From assembly GCA_037447655.1 (NCBI GenBank), contig JBBHKE010001378.1, positions 1-64,000 of the forward strand: DNA of 64,000 bases, read 5' to 3'. The stretch comes from Zygnema cylindricum (lineage: Eukaryota > Streptophyta > Zygnematophyceae > Zygnematales > Zygnemataceae). The position numbers were made by a program, and so were the translations under genes. Positions 21,608 to 31,719 of this stretch are shown here, one piece after another. Below the pieces are notes generated by a model. That model was not told where the DNA came from and did not search any database. It saw only the letters and a program-made list of their open reading frames with translations. Numbering within the stretch: position 1 is the stretch's first letter; each line of letters begins with the position of its first letter.

Positions 21608-21945
21608 TCACGGACAAGTCGTACTAAACCAATATAACGTACGGAATGTATCGGATTCGTACGAATCTGGGTTCGAGTAATCAGTATCTCCCGTGAGACA
21701 AAAGCAATCCGTAAATTCCCCCGGCCTTAAATAATAATCTCCGTTGAAATTAAATTCCGGATCACGGTAAGAAATAACGTAAAAACCGTACGAATTGGAA
21801 CCGCATTTATTGTTGCATAGAATCACATGCGATTCCGTTCCTCCGTAAATATTATAATAATCACCCAATGGGGCAGAAAAAGCCACTTGGTTGAATTGGA
21901 AATAGTTTCCAAAAATTAGAGTGGAGTTGGGAGGAGAAGAGCAAG
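21608..21945 (-). CDS. exon 10: six-Cys module C and stop
   Basis: Acceptor CTAAAAAACAG; stop TGA at 21608-21610 directly after STTCP. It starts CSSPPNSTLIFGNYFQF, has C-x3-C (CNNKC), GFYVISY and C-x-C (CFC), and ends YWFSTTCP. The module is more diverged than A and B and lacks the DDGYGL motif; the protein ends exactly at the module boundary. Confidence 0.8.
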
Positions 21946-24900
21946 CTGTTTTTTAGGGCAGAAAAGACAAAAAAAAACACAAAAGAAAGTCAAAATAGAC
22001 AAAGACAAAATGATATAAAAGAGGGAGGGGGGTAGTGGAGAGAGAGAGAGGGAGAGGAAGAGGGGGGTGGGGGGAAGTGGTGGAGGGGGAGGGGGAAGGG
22101 GGGGGAGAGGGGAAGAGGGGGGAGCGGAGAGGGGAGACAGGTAGAATGCGAGAGAGGGAGAGGGGAGAGGGGGAGAGGGGGGTGGAAGGTAGGAGAGAGG
22201 GGAGGGGAGCAGAGGAGGAGAGAAAATCTATAAGTAAAATAGCCAAAGGGGGAAGAAAGCATAATTTAGAAAATAAGAGCAGTTAATGATATTGTTATGA
22301 GAGAGAATTGGTATTATTGTAAATAAATAAATTGTTCAATTTGAGTTTATCAGTCAAGAAAATCATAAACATACACATGAATTGATGTTGATTATTATTT
22401 TTAGTTGTTGCTGTTAAATATATTTGAAGAGGGGAGATTTCTCTCTTACCTTCTGTCCCTCTCTCTTTTTGCCTATCTCTCTGTCCCTCTCTCTCTGTCA
22501 CTCTCTCCGTCCTTCTCTCTCCGCCCCTCTTTCTCCCTCCCTCCCTCTCTTCCTCTCTCTCTGTCCCTCTGTCTGTCCCTCACTCTATGTCCCCCTCTTT
22601 GACCCTCTCTCCCTCTCTCTCTCTTAGTCCCTCTCAATGTCCCTCTCTCTATCTCCCCCTCTCTCTATCACCCCCTCTCTCTATCACCCCCTCTTCCTCT
22701 CTCTCTGCCCCTCTCTGTCCCTCTCTCTGTCCCTCTCTCTGTCTCGCTCTGTCTCTCTCTCTGTCCCTCTCTCTGTGTCCCTCCCTCCATCTCTCCCTCT
22801 CTCTCTGTCTCTCCCTCTCCCTCTCTCTCTGTCTCTCCCTCTCCCTCTGCCCCTCTCTCTCTATCCCTCTCTCTCTCCCTCTCTCCCCCTCTCTCTCCCT
22901 CTCTCCCTCTCCCCCGCTACCTTTCTCCCCCTCTACTTCCCTCTCTCTCTGTGTCTATATTAAGCATTTGAGAGTGACTCACAAGAAGGTGGGCGAGGCG
23001 GAAAAGGAGGGGGGGGGGGGGGAGGGGGAGGGGAGGGAGGAGGTGGAGGAGGAGGAGAGGGAGGAGGATTAGGGGTAGGTGGGCTGTAAAGGTCAGTCAA
23101 CCCTGCAAAAATAAGAAACAAGAGTTAGTCCGTACATATCATTGTTGTTGTTTAAAATGACATACATACATAAATAAAAAATAAAATCAAAATGAATAAA
23201 GGAATAAAAATAAAACAAATTAAAACGAATCAACTAAAACGAAAGAAAAAAGTAACCAAAACTAAAATATATAAACAAAACGAAGAAAAAAAATAGTAAA
23301 CCGTTTACCGGGCGGAGGACAGTTATAACTAAACCAAAAAATAGAAGGCTCTTCCGAATCTTCATATTGCGTTGAAGAAAAATCCGTCAGTTCGAAACAC
23401 TGACACACCGTGTTTTGTACTTCTTTCGTATGCGACAAACCGTACCCGTCGTCGAAAACAACGACACCGTCCGATTGGAAGATAGCGAATCCGAAAAAAC
23501 CGCTTTCGTAATAGTTATCTTCGCATCTCTTAAAACATTTCGTACCATCTCCTCGAGAAGGCTGAGTGGTATAATATGTGTGGAGGATTTCGGCCGAAAA
23601 TTGCACTCCGACGAATTTGTAAAATCCGGAGGGATTCGTACTATTAGGGGAAATAAGGCAAGCTGGAGTGGACGGAGAAGGGGAGGGAGAATGGGAGGGA
23701 GGGGGAAGGGGAGGGGGAGGGAAGAGGGGGAGGGGAGGGAAGAGGGGGAGGGGTAGGGGAAAAGAAAAATAAAATATAGGGTAAGGGTATGAGTATAAAC
23801 AGAAAGTCAAAGAAGTCATTTGCTTTGGGAAGAGAGTGAGAGAGAGAGGGAGAGGAAGAAGGAGAGGAAAGAAGGTTAGGGAGAGGGAGGTCGGTCAAGG
23901 GATCGAGAGAGAGAAAGAGAGAGAAAGAGAGGTTTGGCAGGTTGAGAGGTAGAAAAGGGAGGATAAGTGGTAAAGAGAAAGGTGAAGAGGTACGGAAAGG
24001 TGTAGTGGGAGGAAGAGAGGTAGACAGACTTACAATCGGAAGGTGGTCCGGGTTCCTCCAAAGGAGGAGAGGGTGGAGGGGGAGAAGGAGGGGGTGGGGA
24101 AGGAGGGGGTGGGGAAGGAGGAGGAGATGGAGGTGGTGATTGGGGTGGAGGAGAGGGAGGCGGGGGAGGGGGAAGGGGAGGTGGAGAGGGTGGGGGAGAA
24201 GGAGGTGGAGAGGGAGGGGGGGAGGGAGGGGGAGGAGGGCGAGGTGGAGGAGGAGAGGGAGAGAGAGGTGGAGGGGGAGGAGGGGGGGGGAGGGGGCCTA
24301 AGGGAAGGAGGAGAGAGGGAGGTGGCACTGATGTTGGCTCTGGAAGAGATTCAAGAGACCAAAGTTAGAAATATGGATTTGTTAAAAAACAAAATTATTA
24401 TTGAATAAACGTAAAATCCCCTCTTTTATTTTTTCACATTTTCGATGAATTTCAGAATGAAAATCAGAATGTTTCAAACTTCCAAATTTGGGTATGTAGA
24501 CAAAAGATCATGAAAAAACATGAAATTCTCATAAAGTTTTGCCACTAATTCCTCCAACAATATCTATATTTTTACATTCACAATTTTGTTTTGGAATCAA
24601 ATCTTTAAGTGCTTTCCTTGTAGTGAACATTCTCAATTAAAAATATCTGTTGACATCCAAATTTGGAAATTTGAAACTATGAATAGGTATGATGAATTTC
24701 ATGATTTAGAATTAGAAAGCACTCATAATCTCAAATTTATAATTGATGATAAAACAATTTACACAAATTCTCCATTTATTAGGGTTAAGCGTGAAATCAT
24801 TACATTTTATTATTGAAAATTCATAAATAAGCATAACTATATCAAAATTTAATGATAGGAATTCCAATAATAAGTTTTGCAAATTCCATGATTGGGAGTT

Positions 24901-25766
24901 CAAAAATGTGAATACTTTTCTTATGTTTCATGTTTTGTTTCAGCTAAATAAATTCCTCTTGTTTTGTGAAAGATATGCATGAAGTCCATAAATGATTCAA
25001 AATTGAAAGAGAATGTTTAGATTCAATAAATCTAAAAAAAACAAAAATGTGCATAAATTTCTCGAATTTCATGATTGAAAATTCAAAAAAATGCAAATTT
25101 AATAAATTTCCGTGACTAAGAAATCCAGAAACATGCGTAGACTGACTGGCTAGACGTCAGCAAACCATCTGCTGACTCCAGCAAATTGGAGACGTGACAT
25201 CAGCAACAGCACGAACGGCGTCAGAAAGACGAAACGTGACAGAGACAATACCATTGCTGACGCAGTAAAGCAAGAGACGTAAAACGTGACATCAGCGACA
25301 TTGATGGCATCAACCATACAAAGCGTGACCTCAGCAGTTCCAAAATATGCGATTGGCAATAAAAGTACGACATAAAAAACAGGAAATATGACGTCAGCAA
25401 TAGGCAATGTCACGTCAGAAACACTAAATGTGACCGCATTTGACAAAATGCTGACATCAGCACCCACCTGGCGAGTCCGGAGGACAGGGAGCTCGGGGAG
25501 GGTGGGGCTTCCGGGGAGGGCGAGGGGGTTTGCGGTGCTCTGGGAGAGAGAGGGAGAGGGCGGGTGTCAACAAAAAAAGACAAAATTAGATTTAGAAGAG
25601 CCAATAGTTTTATGACACGCGGAAGCTTTGCAATGTCAAACTGAGAGAGAATATATCAGGACAAGGGAGAGGGAGAGGGAGAGGGCGAGGGAGAGGGCGA
25701 GGGCGAGGGCGAGGGAGAGGGCGAGGGAGAGGGCGAGGGAGAGGGCAAGAAGGAGAGGGAGAGGGA

Positions 25767-25817
<51 letters not shown>

Positions 25818-28800
25818 AGAGAGAGGGAGAGGGAGAGGGAGAGGGAGAGGGAGAGGGAGAGGGAGAGGGAGATGGAGAGGGAGAGGGAGAGGGAGAGGGA
25901 GAAAGACCCTTCTCTATTCTGTCGCTCTCTACAGCGAAAGTCGAGACAGAGGTTACACTCCACATCTCTTTCTCTATCTCTCCCTTTCACTCTCTCTCTC
26001 TCTCCCTCTCACGCCTAGACAAATGAGTGACAGTCGACTCACCTGGAGCAGGGCCAAGATAAGGGGGAGGACGAGGAGGGCGAGGAGGAGAGGGAGGTGG
26101 CCTAGGAGGAGGAGAAGGAGGGGGGGAAGGAGGAGGAGGGGATGGAGGTGGAAAAGGAGAAGGTGGGGTATATGGTGATGTAAGCTCTGGAAAAAAGAGA
26201 GTGAAAAAGGTATTAGTCTCTCTCCTTTTCTTTCTCTCCTCCTGCCCACTCTTGCACCTTTACTTTCCCTCTCTCGCCCCTCCCGCTTCCCTCTTCCCTT
26301 TACCTCTTTCCTCTTCCCCCACCCCACTTCCTTGCTCTCGTTCCCTCGTTACCTCAATCCCTCGTCCCTCACACTCCTCCCTCCTCCCTCTTCTTTCTTC
26401 CCTTCTTCCCGCATACTCTTAAATCCTCCCTCTTCCCTCTCCTTTCTCCCTCTCCCTCTCTTCAAAAAAAATGGCAATTCCCTAAATCAAAAATCAAAAA
26501 GTAAAGACAAAAAAAACACAAAATAAAGCATTAACAAAGAAACGGAAAAAAATGGAAAAAGATAAAAAAACAAAAAGTCCTTAGCACGGAAAAAAAGAGT
26601 GAAGACAAAGAACAATAAAACGGTTTTTTCTAACCTGGTGGCGGGCAATTCGCATAAAACCAAAAATATTTGTACGTTGTGGAATCCTCTTGAAAATAGG
26701 GGTTCGAAAAATCGATGGGTCCTCCGATACAATTACAATCCGTATTTTGTACGACTTTATAATGAACTAATCCGTACCCGTCGTCAAATGTAGCCGTATC
26801 CGTAAATTGTGCTATATAAAATCCGTACGGATAGGCGTCGACACCACATTTTCTTAAACAATAACTCCCGTCTCCTACGGAATCTACCGGTTGATAAAAA
26901 TTATAATATCTACTTATTGGGGCGGTGAATTCGACATACGAATATTGGAAAAAACCGGCGGGTTTGGAACTATTTGGGGAAATAAAACAGGCTGGAAATT
27001 GGGCAAAAACGAATATAAAGAGAATGAAAAGGAGAAAAGGTTATTGGGGTTAGAAGGAAAAAAGAAAAAAGAGGAAGAAGAGGGACTGGGAGAGGGAGAG
27101 GGAGAGGGCGTAAACCAGGCAAGAAATTGGAAGAAAAGAAAAGAAATTTATGGAATATCGGGTCAGTGAGAGAAAGAGGGAGTCAAAGAGGGATAGGGGG
27201 TGCAACAAGATGGCTGCAAGAAAAAAAACCCAAAAAGTAAAAAAACTATAAAAAACTTAAAAAAATATATATCGCAATAGTTTCTCCCGATTATCAACGA
27301 ATCAGACGTAAAATAAAAAAAAATGGAAAAAAAATATGAGAAAAAATAAATTTTGGGATGGGAATTAAACAGAGAGAGAGCAAAGAATTTGGGGAGGGAA
27401 GGAAGAGAGAGACTCACATGGAGGAGAGGGTACCGTAGGAGGAGCGGAAGTTGAAATTGGAGGGAGATAAATTGGGGGAGAGGGAGAGGGAGGTGGAGAT
27501 GGAGGTGGAGGGGAAGGGGGAGGGGGAGGTGGGCTAGGACGTGGGGGGGGAGGAGGAGGAGGAGAGGGAGGAGGAGAAGGTGGGGGAGAGGGAGGGCGAG
27601 GTGGCGGAGGAGGAGGAGAGGGAGGAGGAGAGGGTGGGGGAGAGGGAGGGCGAGGTGGCGGAGGAGGAGGAGAACGAGGGGGGGGAAATGGAGGAGGAGA
27701 GGGGGGAGGAGAGGGAGGAGGCGAAAGAGGAGGACGGGGGGAAGGAGAGGGAGGCAGGGATAATTTGGGTGCTGTAAAAGTATGGATGCAAAAGTAGAAA
27801 AAAAAGTGAATCAGAAAAGTAGAAACAAAAAACTGATAATGTTCAAAAAGTACCACAAAAAAAAAAAATAGGCAAAAGAAAAAGTTTTATAATATTCTTG
27901 AACTTGGAAAAATACGGTTTTCTCTTTTGATAAAATCTACAATCTGACCTCCGGCAAAACATTCAAGACACTTTTTTTTTGCTTTTTTTTATTCCTTTTC
28001 CCCCTTTTTTTTCTCTTTTTTGTTTGTCTTTCTGTACAAGGTAGAAAACCATCTAAGGCAACCATTGCTGACGTCATCGATCAAAAAAGGCTGACATCAG
28101 CACACAAACATAGTGACGTCAGCAGCAGATACGCTGACATCAGCAAACAAACAACGCTGATGTCAAAATATAAAATTGTCGAAGTGAGCAGTTGGGAAAC
28201 GAGGCATCAACAAATATGACGTCAGCAGTAGAAAATGTGGAGTCAAACTGTAGACAGTGTGACATCATTGGATAAAATGCTGACGTCAACAACCCACCTG
28301 GAGAGTCCGGAGGGCATGGAGCTCGGGGAGGGGGGCGCGCTCGAGGAGGGCGGCGCTTCCGGGGAGGGGGAGGGGGTTTGCGGTGCTCTGAGGAGGGGGA
28401 AAGAGGGAGAGGGAGAGGGGCAGAGAGAGGGAGAGGGAGAGGGTCAAAAGAGAAGAGAAACATATATGCATTTCTAAAAGTCACTTATTTTATGACTCGT
28501 GATATGCTTACCGTTTAATGGATTAAAAAAAAAAAAAATAGAAATGGTACAAGAAAAAATAAAAGAATAAGAGAAGCTAAAAAATAAAACAAAGAAAGAC
28601 GAAATGGGAAGGGTGGAGAGGGAGGGAGAGAGGGAGAGGGTACTGATTATCATTTTCACTTTTGAAGACCATTCACTTTTCACTGCGATAACTTTTGATG
28701 GAGATGTCTGTTTTTTTCACCTGCCAACTACTCCTAGATAGGATATCTTATATAATATGTCCAATGCTATTAAAGTTAATTACTATTCGAGTAAGTATTT

Positions 28801-29797
28801 TTTTGTACCCATAATAAAGTAAATTGGTGTAGCTTACATTAATCAGTCAAGTGGCCAACAACGAGACACATGGCAAAACATAATTTAGTGTGGTAAATTT
28901 TATCAAAATGCTCACGATACTAGACCACTGAATCTAATACATGATTTAGTTTAAAAGTATAATAAAGTATTACCGCTAACAATACACTAACTGTAATAAC
29001 TATTTCAGTGTGAATGATTGAGATAAAGTATTGTTGCAAGTAATTGATTAATTCTAGATAATTCCAATAAGCTGTTGAATCCTAACAATTCACCAACTCT
29101 AATACATAATTTGATGCAGATAATTCCTACAAATTGTTGAAGACTAATAAATAGATAAATCGGTATCCCTAATAGCAATGGACAGGGTACGGCCAACAGA
29201 ATCTGTCACGTCACAGAATACAGTTAAGAACAGAACACCGCGTGTCTTGACTTACTTTGACTCCGTACAACACTCCGTACCTTGACTTGTCTTGACTTCC
29301 TAAAATATTCCGTATCTTGACTTACCTTGAATTCGTGCTTAGTCTCCAGAGCATCGCTGATTAGTGAGCTGTCTACTGTCACGTCACAGTTGACCGACAG
29401 ATCCTAGTCTTTAGAAATTATCTCACTTAGCTTAACTCAGTCGTAGTTCTTTAGCTATAAAGTAGTTGAGCTACAAATGGGACTTTATGCAATTATAATA
29501 ATATAATAATATATAATAATATAATATAATAATGTACCATACATCCATAGACAATACTAGTTGGACGATTTTAATTGGACGCAATTGGATGTAGCTTCCA
29601 TTATAAGTTACATTAATTTAATTAACTTGATTTCCCTGAATGATAGGATAAAAAAACTAAAAAAAAAAATCTTAAGATGTTTTCTCTCACAATTTCTCAA
29701 ATTCTTTCTTTGTTGTACTACTTTCACTTCCAATAGTTAACCGTACATCATGTATTCTATTGTTACAGGGGGAGGGCAGAGAGGGAGATGGCAGAGA

Positions 29798-29836
<39 letters not shown>

Positions 29837-30097
29837 TGGTTTTCACTTACTCTTCTTCTTGTGTGAACGAAGCTGACGCCTTTTGGAATTCAAGATATCC
29901 ATGGATTCTAATTCCCCCTCTTGCCTTTTTGTGGGGTTTTGGGGAATGATGGGGAGGAGAGAGGCGCCATAGCTGTCCTTTTTGTCCTCAGAGGAGAGAT
30001 AGGTGAGCGAGGGACGAGAGAGAGAGGAGGAGAGAGATAGGAGAAGAATAAAAACGGTAAGGAGAATCCATGGTGGTAGAAAGAATGGTGAAGCCAT
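21608..30097 (-). CDS. secreted modular Pro-rich protein with three six-Cys modules (10 exons)
   Basis: Ten exons were joined from consensus splice sites (exon upper..lower ends on the minus strand): 30097-29851, 28387-28298, 27771-27418, 26991-26635, 26186-26043, 25539-25468, 24339-24034, 23662-23309, 23102-22983, 21945-21608. All nine introns interrupt codons after the first base, and the total is 2382 nt: 793 residues and a stop. Order: hydrophobic signal peptide (about residues 9-27), a basic tail, Pro-rich linkers (83-230, 350-523, 642-681), and six-Cys modules at about 231-349, 524-641 and 682-793. Ser-Pro(n) linkers suggest hydroxyproline O-glycosylation and a cell-wall/extracellular-matrix location. 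The modules match no family I know (not pherophorin, not WSC). A truncated paralogue lies at 52.8-55.6 kb. The structure is inferred from splice signals and lacks transcript support. Confidence 0.75.
21990..22235. repeat. purine tract in intron 9 (pyrimidine on the coding strand)
   Basis: GGGA/GAGA-rich on the plus strand, so a long C/T tract upstream of the exon 10 acceptor on the transcribed strand. Confidence 0.8.
22435..22960. repeat. (CTCTCCCT)n pyrimidine tract in intron 9
   Basis: About 525 bp of CTCTGTCCCTCTCT-type repeats on the plus strand, hence purine-only in the pre-mRNA. It is imperfectly complementary to the purine tract 200 bp away. Confidence 0.9.
22983..23102 (-). CDS. exon 9: Pro-rich linker (40 residues)
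   Basis: Acceptor TATTTTTGCAG, donor TCTT|GTGAGT, 120 nt, phase 1-1. It encodes GLTDLYSPPTPNPPPSPPPP and ends FPPRPPS. A nearer CAG would give a non-matching frame, which is why this acceptor was chosen. Confidence 0.7.
23309..23662 (-). CDS. exon 8: six-Cys module B
   Basis: Acceptor CCACTCCAG, donor CCCG|GTAAAC, 354 nt, phase 1-1. It has CLISPNSTNPSGFYKF, C-x3-C (CFKRC), FFGFAIF, FDDGYGLSHTK, C-x-C (CQC) and YNCPPPG, aligning throughout with exon 4. The pyrimidine run directly upstream is the intron's tract. Confidence 0.8.
24034..24339 (-). CDS. exon 7: Ser-Pro(n) linker (102 residues)
   Basis: Acceptor TCTTCCAG, donor GATT|GTAAGT (perfect consensus), 306 nt, phase 1-1. It opens EPTSVPPPSLLLPLGP, continues in runs of PPPSPPP and PPPPSPPPP, and ends EEPGPPSD. 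Confidence 0.75.
25150..25467. promoter_or_regulatory. intronic TGACGTCA-type repeat cluster after exon 6
   Basis: Repeated half or full sites such as GACGTCAGCA, GTGACATCAGC and ATGACGTCAGCA, spaced 15-40 bp apart. They resemble bZIP (TGA/CRE) sites, but the regular GCTGACRTCA unit could equally be a decayed tandem repeat. Confidence 0.4.
25468..25539 (-). CDS. exon 6: basic Pro-rich linker, duplicate of exon 2
   Basis: Acceptor CTCTCCCAG, donor CCAG|GTGGGT, 72 nt, phase 1-1. It encodes EHRKPPRPPRKPHPP and RAPCPPDSPG, nearly exon 2 with 18 nt missing. The intron after it shares the TGACGTCA-type repeats with the intron after exon 2. Confidence 0.7.
25640..25910. repeat. (GGGAGA)n hexanucleotide tract in intron 5
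   Basis: Near-perfect GAGGGA and GGGCGA units of 6 bp with a (GA)n core around 25768-25806. On the coding strand it is a pyrimidine run upstream of the exon 6 acceptor. Confidence 0.9.
26043..26186 (-). CDS. exon 5: Pro-rich linker (48 residues)
   Basis: Acceptor TTTTTCCAG, donor CCAG|GTGAGT, 144 nt, phase 1-1. It encodes ELTSPYTPPSPFPPPSPPPP, then PPRPPRPPPYLGPAPG. Confidence 0.7.
26635..26991 (-). CDS. exon 4: six-Cys module A
   Basis: Acceptor AATTTCCAG, donor CCAG|GTTAGA, 357 nt, phase 1-1. It has CFISPNSSKPAGFFQY at the start, C-x3-C (CLRKC), PYGFYIAQF, FDDGYGLVHYK, C-x-C (CNC) and a terminal NCPPPG. The Cys order and the FISPNS, DDGYGL and CP motifs are shared with exon 8. Confidence 0.8.
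27418..27771 (-). CDS. exon 3: Ser-Pro(n) linker (118 residues)
   Basis: Acceptor CTTTTACAG, donor CCAT|GTGAGT, 354 nt, phase 1-1. It opens APKLSLPPSPSP and is dominated by SPPPSPPP and PPPPPPRPPSPPP blocks, the type of sequence hydroxylated and glycosylated in HRGPs. The paralogue copy (53068-53359) is shorter and frameshifted. Confidence 0.75.
28065..28290. promoter_or_regulatory. intronic TGACGTCA-type repeat cluster after exon 2
   Basis: Contains GCTGACGTCATCGATC, AGTGACGTCAGCAGC, GCTGACATCAGC and ATGACGTCAGCAG within 225 bp. It is duplicated at about 53690-53920 beside the paralogue's exon 2. Confidence 0.4.
28298..28387 (-). CDS. exon 2: basic Pro-rich linker (30 residues)
   Basis: Acceptor CCTCCTCAG, donor CCAG|GTGGGT, 90 nt, phase 1-1. 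It encodes HRKPPPPPRKRRPPRARP and ends CPPDSPG. Exon 6 is a shortened duplicate and 53924-54013 is the paralogue's copy. Confidence 0.75.
29851..30097 (-). CDS. exon 1: signal peptide and basic region
   Basis: Starts ATG at 30097. Residues MASPFFLPPWILLTVFILLL then a Ser-rich stretch make a classical secretory signal. It ends in a basic segment (SKRRQLRSHKKK) at donor AGA|GTAAGT, phase 1. An in-frame partial copy is at 55539-55640. Confidence 0.75.
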
Positions 30098-30175
30098 GGA
30101 ATCAAAAGGGAATTTTTTTTTAATCTTTTCTCAAGAAGAAGGATTAGAATTTTGAAATTTCAAAAGGAGAGGGAG

Positions 30176-30187
30176 AAATATATAAAA
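30176..30187 (-). promoter_or_regulatory. candidate TATA element of the HRGP-type gene
   Basis: A TTTTATATATTT string on the minus strand, about 80 bp upstream of the ATG at 30097, within pyrimidine-rich sequence. Position and composition fit; there is no transcript evidence. Confidence 0.35.
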
Positions 30188-30189
30188 GG

Positions 30190-31719
30190 GGAAAAAAAAA
30201 TAAGGATGATGCTCACAAAATCGACAAGAAACGGTAAAAATGGGACCAATACAGGACAGAAACAGGTCAGAAATTGGTACGGGCGAAGGTGTACTTTTGG
30301 CGCGCTCTAGAAATGTTTTTGTTGAAGAGTTGAAGACTGAAGAATTTTTTGGGCGGGCGAAATGTTTCAGTCAAAGGTACACATGAAAATATGAAATTTT
30401 TTAAAAAGTACAATTTTAGGAAGTACTTATGTATGGTACGGATTATAGTTTGTACAAGGTCCGACGTGGACCTAAGCCGTTCGATGATCGATTCACCTGA
30501 AAATTTGTCGTCTTGCTGGAAATTCGTTTGAAATGCACGTGCAGATGTGGAGTGCCGTAGAATACGCTATTTGTCGTTTAGTAACACGGCATCAAATTAT
30601 TCGTCGTTTTGGGAGTTCAGCGGAGGTGTGGGAAATCCCGTGACTTCATTGTACGGAAAATACAACCGTAAAAAGAGACATTTTGTCATTTTTTATGTCT
30701 GGATTAGGTTTTGTCAGTCACACGTGTGACATGTTCTGTTTAGCGTGCACGTATAAATGTTATCCAGGGACCAGGGTTCTATAATTGTACGGAAATGACG
30801 TTTTTTTAACGCGTTGTTTAGCCGGGCAGACTGAAAATGTCAAACGACATGTCTGCTTGCCGGCCGTCAAAGCTTTGAGAAAAAATGCGTCAGCAGCCAG
30901 AGGCTATATGGCAAAACAAGGATAGCACCACTTACAGTTGGTAGGAAGGCGACAAAAACTGTCACGAGTATAGTCGTTCAGAAGAAGTCCTGACGATTAG
31001 CTCATTGCCACGTGGATATTTGGTCAACAAAATAGTCAATGCATAAAAGAAAGGACATCTGTAAAGATTACCTGTCAGATGGTTGGTGCAATTTGTTTGG
31101 CGGATCTAGACATGCCCCATGCATGACTGTACGGATAACAAGAAATGACAGTACAACAGTTTCACATGATATTGTCCAGCGGAAAACGTTATGCAGTCGC
31201 AGTGGAATAGACTTTGTACAATCTGGACCGTCCGATTGTCCGTCTTTGTTTTTGTCATTTTCTGTGTCTTTCCGTCGATGTCATGACTCCAAGTACTATT
31301 GATGAGACTTTAATATTTTATCCAAAAAACATTTTCAGGTTCACCTGGGGGCGTTATGACTGAAGGTTTTCGTACGGTTTTGTAAACTTTGGAACAACAG
31401 TGCCGTACTGTACTGCACTGTACTGTAATGATGCGTAGCGTAGCGTTATTTATTTACCGATATTTATCGTTACGCGATACGTCAGTACAGTACTGTACTG
31501 TAGCGTAGCGCCAGTATTTCAGCTAGTGTTGGGTATCGGGTAGATTCATATCGCGATAATTTCGATATTCGATATATCGAATATCGATAGAGCAGACTAC
31601 TCGATATATCGTACCGAGACCAACATAAATTATCGCGATATATATCGCGATATATAGTATTTTTTAAATATTTTATTTTTATTTTTTTATATAATATGTT
31701 ATTTTAGCGAAAAAGTCAA
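30190..31719. other. upstream region of the HRGP-type gene, no other gene seen
   Basis: Short frames here have no recognisable content. Contains GTACGG-rich sequence, CAGTACAGTACTGTACTG palindromes around 31395-31505 and a cluster of TCGATATATCGA palindromes at 31540-31665. Confidence 0.4.

Noticed and set aside
22405-23072. Several open frames of 60-160 codons rich in Ser/Leu/Pro on the plus strand
   Set aside because: They read through the CTCTCCCT repeat in all three frames with no domain structure; the region is intron 9 and exon 9 of the minus-strand gene.
23640-23760. Pro-rich reading directly in front of module B (exon 8)
   Set aside because: A CAG acceptor lies right at the module start and the phase 1 junction is consistent with all others, so the C/T run is the intron's pyrimidine tract, not coding linker.
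25610-26026. Arg/Glu- and Ser/Leu-repeat frames across the GGGAGA tract
   Set aside because: Hexanucleotide microsatellite translated in several frames on both strands; it lies in an intron.
21608-30097. Assignment of the Cys modules to pherophorin or WSC domains
   Set aside because: The spacing (C-x3-C, C-x-C, terminal CP) and conserved FISPNS/DDGYGL motifs do not match the Cys patterns I know for those families.
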